Shown: positions 10,624 through 22,320 of the stretch, in pieces
Position numbering within the stretch: position 1 is the stretch's first letter
Layout: each line of letters begins with the position of its first letter
Source: Patiria pectinifera
Lineage: Eukaryota > Echinodermata > Asteroidea > Valvatida > Asterinidae
Reading direction: 5' to 3'
Length of the DNA stretch: 64,000 nt
NCBI GenBank assembly: GCA_029964075.1
Contig: CM057138.1
Coordinates: 9,232,932 to 9,296,931 of the forward strand
Program-made: the position numbers and the translations under genes
The notes under the pieces: generated by a model
Databases searched by the model: none
What the model was told of the DNA's origin: nothing
The model's input: only the letters and a program-made list of their open reading frames with translations

Positions 10624-13184
10624 AGCGTATAACCCCATGCGGATAAACTGTATATTCCGGAACACTTTTGAACTGATACCTCAAATGCTGATCCATTCCG
10701 CACAGTTCACCACGTGCACGTACATTTCTGGTCCGATATGTATTTTGCATTCACACGATCAACTGTTCATGCATGTCTCCTATTCTCGAGCTCACCTTTT
10801 AAAGCCACACTCGTCACAGAGGTGCAATGATGATGACAAGCACAGCAAGTAACAGCACAAAAAGACTGAGGCATCCTTATCAAGGAAACAAAACATCACA
10901 TTAAACCAACCAACCAACTGACAGCCAACCAATCAACCAACCAACTGACAACAATGCTGTCTCTCAAACTTACAATTTGTTTTTAGCTTTTTATGATAAA
11001 TTCTTCCCATTTTACAATTGCCATTTTTAAACACATTATTCATTACACATGCCATTCTTTTGAATATGCTTCGGATGCAAAGTGTAACGCACTAATGCTT
11101 CACCAGACATTTCTCAGACCAACTGACGTCTATCTTCATTCTCCATCGACACTTTATCACACATTGGATATCCCACTCAATTTTTATTTTACCTCTAAAT
11201 ACGACGACTTCTACCATGTCAGTTTGACTTTTGACCTTTGCTTCAATAACGTTGCAAATTTGACAGGTATTGTTTTGTTATTTACCAGACGAGGATGTTG
11301 TCTGAATCAAAGTACCTCCAGCATATGTATATTATAATAACCCAGGGATAGAAGAAAAAAAAAGTTGATATTTTTTTCGGATCTTGATTTACATTTGTTA
11401 AACTCTAAGAAGTAATATCCATTTGGGAGAACATCAGAGTTGGGGACGGCGACAAGTTTTCCCCTCGGTATTTTGCAAATGTTTCCACTGTTGCAAGACT
11501 GTGGTAGATTTGACAACGGGTATATTTTACAGCGAAGAACAATTGTAGGCGCCACCGCCAAACCCTGTAGGAACGTCATCCAAATGTGTTCTTTCAAAAT
11601 ACAATATTTTACGGACGAAACAAATGCGTGGTACTTTTTAGTCCATTTTGCACCGACTCCAAACTATAATCATGAATATTTTACCTCGCCAAAACATTGG
11701 TCTTAACTCCACCTGTTTCCTTATTCATCATATCTCTGGCACTGTTCATTACAATTGCCCACATGCGCTAGATTGATATCACTGTACACAGACACACACC
11801 CAAGCATACATGACACATTCAAAAGAGTTATCTGGAAGATGTTTTCAAGAGTAAAGCATCTTTGAATCACTCAACAAAAATGAGACTCGTGCTATGTTCA
11901 CATTTGGTTCTGATATTCGAACTGGAACTAAGGATTTTGCTTTTGAGTCCGGCAGCTAAGGACATGACAGACTTGTCGCAAGCTCCTCTTCTTGACTCAT
12001 AAAAACAGTTACCTTGATTCATATCTCGGTACAAGGAGAAGAACTTGAATCATTGGAGCCAATCCCGGCATGGTGCTGGACTCTCATAAATGACTCTCAT
12101 TTCAGAATTACGCTACAGAATCGCACCGAATCAATATTAAACTTAGAAATTGAACAGTGAACATGAAAAGCTCGACGCTTGAAAAAGCTAGATAAAGTTC
12201 AAGTTGTTGTCGATTGGAACGAAATACAGAGCGAGTTGGATTCAAAATACGATGATGATAATCAGTGCAATGTCTGACACTATCGACTATTTGGGACCGC
12301 TGTAGTCATAATTTGAATGTTTTGGGTTCGATCGGCGCGACTCTGAAACATGTACAACTTTGCCTCTAGTATGGATATGTCCGTACGTACGCTATGTAGC
12401 ATAATTATACTCTTCTACGGGTTTAAACGTCTCGCATATAGTTTAGGTTATTAAGGCGCTCAGTCTGCTAACCATTCTTTTTCTGGATATACCGAGATCT
12501 TACCACTCCTGGGCACAGATCTCTTTCCGTGCAGCTGTCCCACGTCTGAGGAATATAGTCTCCCCATTAACATCCGTTCTAGCACATCTCCCAACTCATT
12601 GAAAACGACTCTCTAAACACACAACTGTAATCTATATCACCACGGCATAATTTCTCTTTCTTGTCAGAATGTAAAATTATGTACCGTTTTTAGTTTGTTT
12701 TCTTGTTTGTTAATGTTTCTGTTTTTAGTTGGATGTATGCGCATTATCAGTGTTCATTAGTATTTGTATTATCACTCGCATTTGTATTATTACTCTATAG
12801 TTTCCCATTGTCGTACTTGCTAGGAACACACTCTCGCAATCTAACAGCCTGTCTAATGCTCGTCTGTGTTACATTACCATAGTTTTCCCACCTAGATGAC
12901 ACAAATCAATGCTCAGCCATGTCTTGCAGCATTGCTGGAATGTAAAGTATTTGCTTTATATGTACATTAGAATCAGAAGTGTATTCCAGCTTATCGCATT
13001 CATTGGGTTGTTGGGACAAATTCAGGGAGCATAATGTTTGACGATTATTATGCTTCCACAGCCGGCTTTTTCGAAGTTTTGACCCATATTCACGCATGGC
13101 GCCAATCACAATGCTAACACGACCTGCGATGTATGATACGATAATGCGGTACCAGCTGCTATGTACATCAGATTATATGTACAT
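10624..13184. other. Spacer downstream of the GPCR exon
   Basis: Gene-free AT-rich DNA. A degenerate CAAC tract (ccaaccaaccaactgacag, repeated once) sits at 10902-10950. If the GPCR at 13384-14419 has a long 3' UTR it would lie at the upper end of this stretch; no clear AATAAA on the minus strand stood out. Confidence 0.4.
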
Positions 13185-13250
13185 CAGTGGTAAGACGTCT
13201 GCTCTAGAAAGCACGAGGTCGTGGGCTCGAGTCCCACCCGAGTGATTTTT
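13185..13250 (+). repeat. tRNA-like sequence (SINE head or tRNA pseudogene)
   Basis: The stretch tggtaagacgtctgct ... gtgggctcgagtcccac has an A-box-like and a B-box-like element at tRNA spacing, plus a plausible T-stem (gtggg/cccac). The acceptor stem does not close and the anticodon arm is irregular, so it is not a functional tRNA. It is most likely the head of a tRNA-derived SINE whose body has decayed. Confidence 0.55.
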
Positions 13251-13383
13251 TCCAACTTTCACTCGGGAGGTAACACACTGAGTATACAGTGTTTACGCGT
13301 CGGTGAAGGGCAAAACCTAATATTAATGAACGATGATGTTATAAGGAGCCACGTTAATGCAGGTCAATACAATTTCGAGGGAT

Positions 13384-14419
13384 TCAGACCCTGCTGCCTA
13401 CACTGCAGTCAGAGTTGAGCACAGAAACCACGGTACCATTGCCTTCGACAACCACGTGGTGAGTCTGCCTTTGAGGTGATTGGAATGATGAGTTCTGTTC
13501 CTCGTCTGGCGTTTTAGCGGGCTGTGAGTTCCCGATGCATGCATCTGAGATGAACACACTGCAGTTTGGCAAAGCGTCGAGCCTATCGTTCGGCTTGACG
13601 ATGCATCCTGGTGATGGTGGTGGCAACAGAGTGTTTGGGTATGGCTTGGATGGGCTTGCCGGGACCGGACGCCTCGTCATGGGTGAGCGAGAGGGACTGG
13701 ACATCCCGAAGGACTTGTCAGGCCCCGTGGACCGCTGATAGGTCCCCATGCGGAAATTAGAGGTAGGCCGTGAAGACCGTGTCTTCATGCTGCTGTGGCG
13801 CATCACGTGGTGGAACGCACGCGGAAACTTCATCTGCATGACGCACTTGCGGAAGTTGGCGTTGAAGACAATGTACACAAGTGTGTTGAAGATGCTGTTG
13901 CTCATAGCCAATGCCTCCACGACATAGAAGAGGGTGTGGTAAAGCGCAAAGTTCTCTGACATCGAAGCGGGGATGACTACGTCACGGGTGATGGCGAATC
14001 CATGGTAGGGGGCCCAGCAGAGTGCAAACAGCGCCACCACAATGATAAGCATACGGATCGTCCTCCGTTTGGAGTTCTCAGCCGCTTGTTCCTGCTGCTC
14101 CGTGTTATGACCACCGGGAATCTCCCGGAACCACAGCGTCTTGGCAATCAGGTAGTACGCCACGCACATAGCGACCAGCGGAACCAGAAATTCGGCAGAC
14201 ACCATTAGCAGAGTGTACGCCTTCATAGCGTAGCCGTTCTTCCAGTTCTCGGCGCACTGAACGATGACCGTGCCGTCGAGTAGCCGCACCGTGTACAACT
14301 CGCTGTGGACGGCAACCGGAACGGTGACTGTGGTGGAGACTAGCCAGATGATGGCTAATAGGATAGCTGTGGTGCCTCTGGTCATCCTTGGCTTCAGTGG
14401 ATACGTGATGACGATGTAT
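13384..14419 (-). CDS. Prokineticin receptor-like GPCR, terminal exon
   Basis: A class A GPCR acting at the plasma membrane; vertebrate prokineticin receptors bind prokineticins and signal mainly through Gq. This exon encodes 344 residues from just after the DRY arginine. Numbering from the first Met of the open frame (11 residues in): TM4 6-26 with Trp14, ECL2 Cys44, TM5 56-81 with Pro69, an ICL3 containing LWFREIPG..TEQ, TM6 110-132 with CWAP at 123-126, TM7 148-173 with FYVVEALAMSNS and NTLVY where most receptors have NPxxY, then a 160-residue Ser/Pro/Arg-rich tail. LWF...PG..TEQ, CWAP..GF.I.RD, FYVVE..AMSNS and the NT in place of NP are all hallmarks of prokineticin receptors, so the family call is good; the ligand is inferred. 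The exon opens at a splice acceptor, so it has no start codon of its own and TM1-TM3 must come from upstream exon(s), not found in this window. The frame is intact to TGA at 13386-13384, with no sign of decay. Confidence 0.88.
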
Positions 14420-14432
14420 CTAAGTCAATAAA
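14420..14432 (-). promoter_or_regulatory. Splice acceptor splitting the DRY motif
   Basis: On the minus strand the sequence reads ttattgacttag and then atacatcgtc. Splicing at this AG leaves the third base of a codon followed by Tyr-Ile-Val-Ile-Thr-Tyr-Pro-Leu-Lys-Pro-Arg, which continues directly into the open frame. The preceding codon is therefore the Arg of (D/E)RY, a phase-2 intron at the classic GPCR position; vertebrate prokineticin receptors are also interrupted at this border (established knowledge). Confidence 0.8.
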
Positions 14433-17400
14433 AATGAAAACAAAAATAATCAATACATCCACTGTAATGTGCTCAAATACAACAATGTGGCTATTAATTT
14501 AAGCTTTCAACCTCGAGACAAACGTGGACCCGGGCAGGGTAACTTGCCTCCTCTTTTCCCTGAATCGAATTTTGAGATTTTTCGACGTGTATCACGTGAC
14601 GCTCACTGTGAATTACTAGGTCTAATCCTCCTCATAAATGTTATCCCATTTCCAATACGATCATCACATATTTCTTCATTTCTATTTGCTTATTATCCTA
14701 TTGAGCGTAATATTTTGAAATGATCATGTTTTCGGATCTGGCATGGCAACGAAGTGCTGCGGTCTGTACCCGGACCCTAAGGCGAAATTTGACAAACAAC
14801 ATTGCAAATTCATCCAACTATTCCCTAACTAATTATGTCCACGATTTTTGACATGCAAATGATCCAGAATGCAATTCTGTGACCATAAATTCACGGCTCA
14901 TAACTCGCATGTTTCAATAGGTGCCGAATGTTTCTCGGAATTAACTTCCCTTTAAACAATTCTTCCGAGCTCTGACTCAGAAGAAAAGGGTCAACTTATT
15001 CCATCCATCAGTAGAACTTGATTTATGGATACACTTTTTTGGGGGGGTGGGTTCAATGTCGGGAAAAGAATTGTGAGGACTCGAACCTATACAACCTGCA
15101 GCAATGTGACCACATACTACTGTTACAACTTCTACTACTGCTGGCAGGACACGGTGCCGCATCGCTTTTCACTGTGAGTCTCAGCAACGTTCGAGTAGCT
15201 TACACATGTAAATAAACATTAAACGCGAGCGTTCGTTTAGCCATCACATTATACCCGTGTCTGCGCCGGTGTCAATCACCAGTGCCCCACTTCGTAAGCG
15301 GGTACCGGGTGGATGCCCCAGGGGTATTGACTTAGCCGGACGAGTTCTTGGCTCGATTGAAGATGGCGGAAACTTGAATTAATACAATTAAGAGAGTATT
15401 TTATAACTCAAACGTAATACAATTTTAGTTAGCATGACCACTTGGACAGACAAGTTTTGGATAATTCCTGGAATATCTTGCGATTCGAGCAATCATTGAT
15501 AAAAAATATTTCAATTTTACCATCTGACCGGACGACAGCATTTGGTGTGTCTACATTGTATAGTCCAAACTGGTAGCCAATAAAGTGTTTTGCTATACCT
15601 ATGTCTTGACTACCGTATTTTCATTGGCCTAGAACGATCATGTGTTGAGTATATAAAAAGTTATGGCACACTCCTTCTTGGATATAACGTACCACCGGGA
15701 GTGTGCTATGACTTTGAACGTTCGGTACGTATGGGAGTGAAACGCCTGTATCGTTGGTACCCACGCTGTTTTCACATTTTTTTAACACATGAGTGGGAGC
15801 AGCGAACTAGCAGACGAGCTAGCAGACTGCTGTTTCTTTTCATGATCCAAAGAATCCAAGACAGGGATATAACAAAACAATTGTTGTTCGTCTCGGGTGC
15901 TATGCGCCCCTCGGGTGTTCAAAACGTCATACCCATATCACATCAGTCAACAACTGTGATGCGATCAAGCTAAATGAGTCATTTGTCGACCCTGGTCAAT
16001 TTCTTTTTACAGATTTGAAAAGAGCACATCTCAGCATTACTGCTGTGGAAACCGCTCGCTGATACCATCTTTAGTTAAAAAAAATATGGATGTCGAGCAC
16101 CAAGAGATGTGATGAAGTGATGTGATGAAGTGGCCCTATTTTGGCCTGAATCGCCAAATGAAAGTTCCCGACAAACGACTCTTTTAGCTTGATCGCATCA
16201 TAAGATATATAGTGACCTCCCCCTCCCCCACTGGAAACTATCAGTAGTACCAGAAACAAGTAAATTATGGAGCATGGTCAACTATAATAATGCATTCTGC
16301 AAATTTTGAATATAAGAAATAAATCAGTAATATTGCCGAGCGTCCTTTTCAGGTTCTCTCGTTCAATTATTTCGACATGTTGAATAGAGACAGGAGAATG
16401 TCCGAGATTCAGAGTCGGTAGCCGGCACAATTCTTCAGCTCCCGTACTGGTTCATTAGACCCACTTAGTGGAAGCACAAGTACCACTTATACTCGACAAT
16501 CTAAACAGCAGCCATCATTAATTGTACGTAATGGAGCTCCACACATGACATCTACTCTGTAACTAGTATGGTGATCCACGTCTGATTCACGCTGTAACTT
16601 CAGCAGCAAATTCGGGAAGTGATATTGTCCCTGCTGTTTTATAGATTTGATTCGATTGTGAACGTTTTAAAGTAAACGGGCACAGTAGAATCTTTGCGTG
16701 TAGATTTACACCATAAAGACATGTTGGTTTCCGACAAACCAACGCTCACATTAAAACGTATAATTCCTTGAAATGCTGGTAATTTATATTACATGTATAC
16801 GACTACTCGCTTTTTAATTCCACCTCTGACGGTCATGCAAAATGTATGCTAATTTTCCTCTTTTTTTTTAAAGGCAATCCGATTATTTAATTAGTTTTGT
16901 TTGTATTTACTTTTAATATACACAGAGCTCCCTCTCTGCGTTTACACTGTATTTCGAACGCTTCACCCTCTCTTCATAATTATCGTTCTTTGCCGAAGAC
17001 TCGATCATACAGTTTTGTCTTTGCACTTCAAAGGTACTTGTATTTCGTTGTGTGAAGTTATATTCTGTGATCATTCATTTTAAATTAAATGTAGTTTATA
17101 GTATTCTATCACATACTTAAGGACTGCACGGCCCATCACATTCCTCACTGTAAACTCTTGTTTGGCATTATTATTGATTGTATTATAGTTTGATGTGATT
17201 TTGAAAGTAAAAGCAAGACTATAAATGTTCGAGATTTCGAAGGTTCTCAGAATATCGTTTTGGCGGTGGATATTGTTGAGGAAACCATAGAAGCATTTAT
17301 TTCTCTTGTTGTTATCTTACCACAATTACACATGGTCTGTTTAAAAGCGATCTTTTCTAAATAGGTGCATGGATCCCGGCTTAATTTTGGCGCGATCCGC

Positions 17401-19046
17401 AGGTGATTTAATATAGTTTTAAATATTGTTATTTGTATTTTATTCATTACGATAATTATTATAAATCGATGTGTTGTTCTTTGCAAATAACTCAATCAGG
17501 CCGTTTCGGCTTCTCTGTTTGCGCACAAAAGGAATTGAATGCCTGTTGGAAGACGCTATATCTACAAGTATATTCAAAGGAATCAGTCCGTCGGAATCGC
17601 TCTAAGGCGCGATTTGGACGGATGCGCTACGCTTACTCGACGTAATAAATGCAAAGTGAAACGCAAACAAGACCCACACTGCAACGCAGACATATGGAAA
17701 CATTTTATCTGTGAATGCCACGTCCCAGACAGACGCAAACTACAGTGTCGTTGGGTGCCTGCAAGAAGGTCGTAGCAGCCAAATAGTTACGTCATGCCGT
17801 TGTTAGGCAAAGCTGATCCGATTACATACTTAGACGCTATAACAGTGCAGTGAAATTCATGCACCCTCAAAAACATGGCCTTTGGAACGTTGTGTTTCTC
17901 AACAAAATATGCTCAGAATGATTGAAATGTTAAAATATAACGGAAGAAGAAATTCTAAACTTTATGTCAGTGAAAAAAAATCGCCGTCATCGATGCCGAA
18001 ACGTCAATACTGGTTCATACTGGTAAAGCTGACCTTCAAATCTGAAAGAAATTGTTCGAAAACTTCCCCAAATCTATGTATTTATATCAGTTTCTAGGAA
18101 TTTACGGAAGTTGTTATTTCACGAGTAGTTGAACACGCATCATCTAAGTATACTTTGAATTTCAGCTTAATCTGTTTTTGCTAACGCTTGTGTTACATAA
18201 TGAATCATCTCTAAGGAAAATTTCGGCTACGAATTTTAGCGACCAAACCTACGTGTATAGTTTTCCTATAGCGCAGTATACGGTTGACCGATTTCGGCCC
18301 GGCCACGCAGTGGACAATCGCATATTAGCATATTCAATAGCGTCACTCGGCGTGACTTGGCGTGGGTCTCGGTGTCGACTAATAGAAGCCTGCAAAAAGG
18401 GTGATACACATATTTATCAATTAATAACTCGTGAAGGAGGCTTTTACGCAAATAGTTACTGCACACCATAATGGATAGGAACATTAATGAGGCTTGAAAA
18501 GATTGACAGACATTGCTAACGCCACTGTTACAACTTTCAAATATGCACGTAGCCAGGCCTATTTTTCCAATTTTAACAAAAAGTAAAGAACATCTCGCAA
18601 CGATTTTTAGTACATAATTGGATCAGTATAAGGGAAATCAACCCTGAAAGTTGCATGAAGAAACGGTCTTCCAAACGGAAGAAATTAATTTTCAAAGATT
18701 TCGCCCACCAGCGTGAACATGTACGTGTACATGTAGTTTCATTCAAAATAAAGTGTTACGTAACCTTTAGAAATTGCCCTTGCCAACCACATGGCTGGTA
18801 AGGGCGAAAAATTGGTCAAAAGGTCAAACTCTGCTTTTTCGGCTAATCGATAGCGCTTGGAAATATCAAAGTAAACAAAGGTCGTCGGGAGGGTTTTCAT
18901 TATTTGTGCCCGGCAAAAGGTCATAAAGGTGTACATTTGTAATTCTAATGTAACAAAAAAATTATCCAAGAGCGCTACTTCCCACTCAAGGAGTACGCAA
19001 AGCCGTTTTGTTCCCCGCAAAAGGTCGTAAGGATTTAACATGCCGC
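14433..19046. other. Presumed first part of GPCR intron; no exon found
   Basis: Searched for a TM1-TM3 exon on the minus strand and saw none. A weak B-box-like word (ggttcgagtcctc on the minus strand, about 15077-15089) may be SINE debris. At 15659-15713 a 16-bp stem (agttatggcacactcc / ggagtgtgctatgact, two mismatches) encloses about 22 bases. A phrase at 15897-15922 (tgctatgcgcccctcgggtgttc) recurs in inverted form at about 27698-27722, so both belong to a dispersed repeat. Confidence 0.4.
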
Positions 19047-19300
19047 TTAAAGGTATAGTCCATCATTTTTAATATCTGCATTTTGCCCGTTTGAAGCAAC
19101 ACAAATGCTCAAAATCTAAAGAAGTGTGTTGAACAACTAATCTGCTGAAGTTTCAGCTCAGCTTCAGCTGTATATTCAGAGAAAAACAGCATTCTAGGAT
19201 CTCGATTTCAACTCAAAAGTTGCTGAATATGTTTTGAATTGGACCTGAATTCAGCGTACGATGCACGTTCTCACTGAGCCGATTGCAACTATGCGATATC
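19047..19300 (+). repeat. Dispersed repeat, copy 1 (ttaaaggtatagtccatca)
   Basis: Begins ttaaaggtatagtccatca and contains phrases such as tttcagctcag, ttttgaattggac, gaattcagcgt, cacgttctcac and gccgattgcaactatgcgat. The copy at 63608-63870 carries the same phrases in the same order and strand with moderate divergence. Boundaries on the right are unclear. Confidence 0.75.
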
Positions 19301-20144
19301 AAGCACACCCACGAAGAAATTTTGGAGTACCAAAGTGAATACGTCACGCACACAAAATGTGTGTGACAGACATAAGCGCGTGATTCAGCCCGTGAACCAT
19401 ACATATAGAATAAAAAGACTAGATCGACAGCGCGTCCACACTTGCCGATTAACTGTGCGATAAATCTCCGCCATTTTTGTTGTCTCTCGTGGACGTGCAA
19501 CAAATCAACGTAAAGTAATGGAGCTAAATGTATCTTTCCTCCAGCACGTGACCAAGCTCAACGCGCGCGAAGCTAGAAATGCGCACCGAGTATTTACGCG
19601 ATGCGTACACGCACGCTTACGCGTTGGTTTGCCGCTTTTCATTTCGGCTATGGGATAACCAGTTTATTTTCTGCAAAATAAACCTGTTTTAAGACAACCA
19701 AAGCTAAGTAGGCCCTAGTCATAATCATAAGCATTCATGTTCAAGAGATACTGATTGAAATAAACAACATGAGTAGACTGTGTTTCAACATTATGGGAAC
19801 GGTGTTATCTTATCTACATGTATGCTCTTGTGTTTTTTAGCATTGAAGGTCTCAAGTACAGTAACCATAAACTCGTGTTGTGCGCGTCAACGGCGTTGCG
19901 TTCGTCACGTCTAGCGCGCAATTTGTATCTTTCCTCCAGCACGTGATCCTCCATGCAAGGCCGCGCGTATTCTCTATCTATGCCGTAAATCAACACGCGC
20001 ACACACTCCATTCGTTTGCACTACACTTTCTGGTTCTCAATGACGTCACACTTCGGTACTCCATAGCAACCGCGCGCACGTGTGCGTCGTGCCAAAGCTT
20101 GCAAGCGCAATTCACCGAATAAAAAAACGAACTTCTAACGGAAA
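19301..20144. other. CpG-richer spacer with short duplications
   Basis: The phrase tgtatctttcctccagcacg occurs at about 19529 and again at about 19925, followed both times by tga, pointing to two related repeats. Several ORFs cross the stretch on both strands, none recognisable. Confidence 0.4.
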
Positions 20145-20180
20145 TTTCCAACGGTGCGTCTTAAGACGCACCGTTGGAAA
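20145..20180. repeat. Perfect 36-bp palindrome
   Basis: tttccaacggtgcgtctt is followed at once by its exact reverse complement, with no spacer. The match stops at the flanking bases (a at 20144, g at 20181). No poly-T follows on either strand. Confidence 0.97.
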
Positions 20181-22082
20181 GGCCTTCTTTCGTTGATTTC
20201 TTCAAAATGACGGCTTGCCAGGAAGAATTATTTCACAGGGACTTTAGCACCCTTACTATCTTCACAAGTGCTTTTTGCCTGCCTGGGCTGCTACGTCGAC
20301 CCTTTGCTTGTCACACGACGGTGTATCTTGCAAACCTCGGCAAAGTGGAACCCGGTCCAACTTTGCCGACAGTTCTGCGCACTGTCTGCGCAGTCACTGT
20401 GAGCTGTTTTCCGCACAGTAAGCTTAACGTCGATATAGAAACTAGGCTTAACGGATAAAAAACCGCGCATATGGAATGACGGCTTTAAATGCACCGGCTT
20501 GGTGTATTCTATGCCGCCAGTTTGCACAAGGCACCACCCGAGTAAATAGGCAAAAATCCGTCCGCCGAGCTCATGAATAAAGTAATACACTGAAATATTT
20601 ATATATTAGAGTGTTCTGAAAGCCATGGCATTGGGGAATCGAAAATATGTGGCACTGTACCTCTGGTCTGAATTTGGAGCTTTCAATTCTGAGTATTGGA
20701 TGCAATTGGGTCCCGAAGGGGCGCTATACAGAGCCTGCTGTGGAGGGGTCCTTTTCAAAATGGCTACTTTAATTTGGCAGTTCTGGACATATCGGTCGTT
20801 TAAGGGGTGCTCTTCTATGGGTGACAATTTCTCCAAAAAGTCAATGGTCAACCCATCAAGAATTGAAAAGAAAATGAAAGATGACATGTTGATCACCATT
20901 TTTCTGTGCAACCAGAACACCTGTGAAAGCTCTGAGTATTTTTAAAAAGACTTTTGAAGTATTGGGATTGAACACTTGTGTTTATGATAATATTGATATT
21001 GGGCTGCATCCATCAGATGTACATTAATTCATAAACAGCGCCCCCTATAGTGCCATGTGGTGTTCTGCCTATTGATTCAATTACTGGTGATATGTGTTAC
21101 GTATACGCTAATGAAGCCTGAAGAACAATCGATGTTATTTCTCATACTACTGCAGGTCGATTGTTCCAAAGAAAAAGAATCCGAGCAGATGCAAAAGTGC
21201 TCCGAGCCTTGTAGCATGTAGTATTCATAGCCATTCATTTTGTATCAAAGGCATCCCATAACATGCAAGATCACTTGTGTTATTCTGTGGTACTAGGCGT
21301 TCCATAGATAAGGTCACTGGAAAGGTCAAATAAAGCATGCTTGCATTGCACCAATCGCACAGTTGTCTATCTCGATCAGTTCAACAAAACCTTCAAGTTA
21401 TACACTCGAAATATCACATAGCACATACATTATTAATCATTGTATTATCAAATCATAAGTGAAAACAGTACAAAGCGAGGCGATTCGTAAGTACCATCAT
21501 TTTGTTTAATTGTTTAGCCTATATACCGTAATTTAATGTTTGAAACAGTGATCTGTGCAATATTTTCATCAGGTGTTTGCTTCGAATTGTATAGGTTTGG
21601 TAGCCTATATGTCTTTTCCAACAGTAAACCGGCTTATATTATTTGACGCTCATCGTTGTCGGATGACACTTTCTTATGTTTTTTTTAGTCAGCTTTGCGA
21701 TTAGCAGCCAGAATATAAGTGAATGTGTTTTGTACAAGGCATGTTATTATATTTTTTTTGTCAGAAGTTAACGCTAAAAAGAGGCATATTGAGGATTTGG
21801 GGTTAAATTAGACCACAACAAATCAGCTCTTTACGTAAATAAAAACACTAGGAACTAAAGCCTTTATTTTTTATTGGTTAAGGAAAAGTTTGTCTCGTGT
21901 CTGAAAATGAATGAACCGTTACAGAGATACCTGCTATGAATTGTAATCGACTTGATGGAAACGAGCTGGAGGCAGCCAGTCGCTCTTGAAGGATGTCACC
22001 CATGAATTTGTGAGAATTACTAGTGTTTTTGCTGAGAGAAAAGAACAACATATTTATTGCGCAAGCAATATTTTTATTGCGC
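20181..22082. other. Spacer; overlapping unrecognised open frames
   Basis: Open frames of about 100 codons overlap on both strands (20606-20945) without any domain I recognise; the sequence reads more like an old repeat than an exon. The rest is AT-rich and featureless. Confidence 0.35.
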
Positions 22083-22320
22083 AAGTGGGGTGCTGTGGTC
22101 CAGTGGTCCAGTGGTTATGGTGTTCGACTCGTGTGCCGTGTTACATGGGTTCGAATCCTGACGGGGAACATGGTGCTTGTGCGCTTGGGCAAGACACTTT
22201 ACTACGATTGCCTCTCTCCACCCAGGTGTAGTAAATGGGTACCTGGTAGGAATAAATTCCTTTAATGCTTGAGCGCTGTAATGGAAGCCGTGCTAAAGCC
22301 AGGGTAATAACCATACAATA
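22083..22320 (+). mobile_element. tRNA-derived SINE
   Basis: The head tccagtggttatggtgttcg ... gggttcgaatcctgacgggg carries Pol III A/B-box elements and ends like a Glu/Asp-type tRNA 3' half. The body (cttgggcaagacactttac, then gattgcctctctccaccca) matches the SINE at 57541-58125 closely. A 13-bp direct repeat, tttattgcgcaag, just upstream at about 22054 and 22074 is separate from the SINE. Confidence 0.85.

Noticed and set aside
13185..13250. Functional tRNA gene
   Set aside because: B-box and T-stem are present but the acceptor stem does not close and the anticodon arm is irregular.
15590..15973. 127-codon plus-strand frame
   Set aside because: No ATG start, contains a hairpin and a phrase repeated in inverted form at 27.7 kb, so it is better explained as dispersed repeat.
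20606..20945. Overlapping 104- and 106-codon frames on opposite strands
   Set aside because: Mirror-open, no recognisable family, and the sequence looks like an old repeat; not enough to call a gene.
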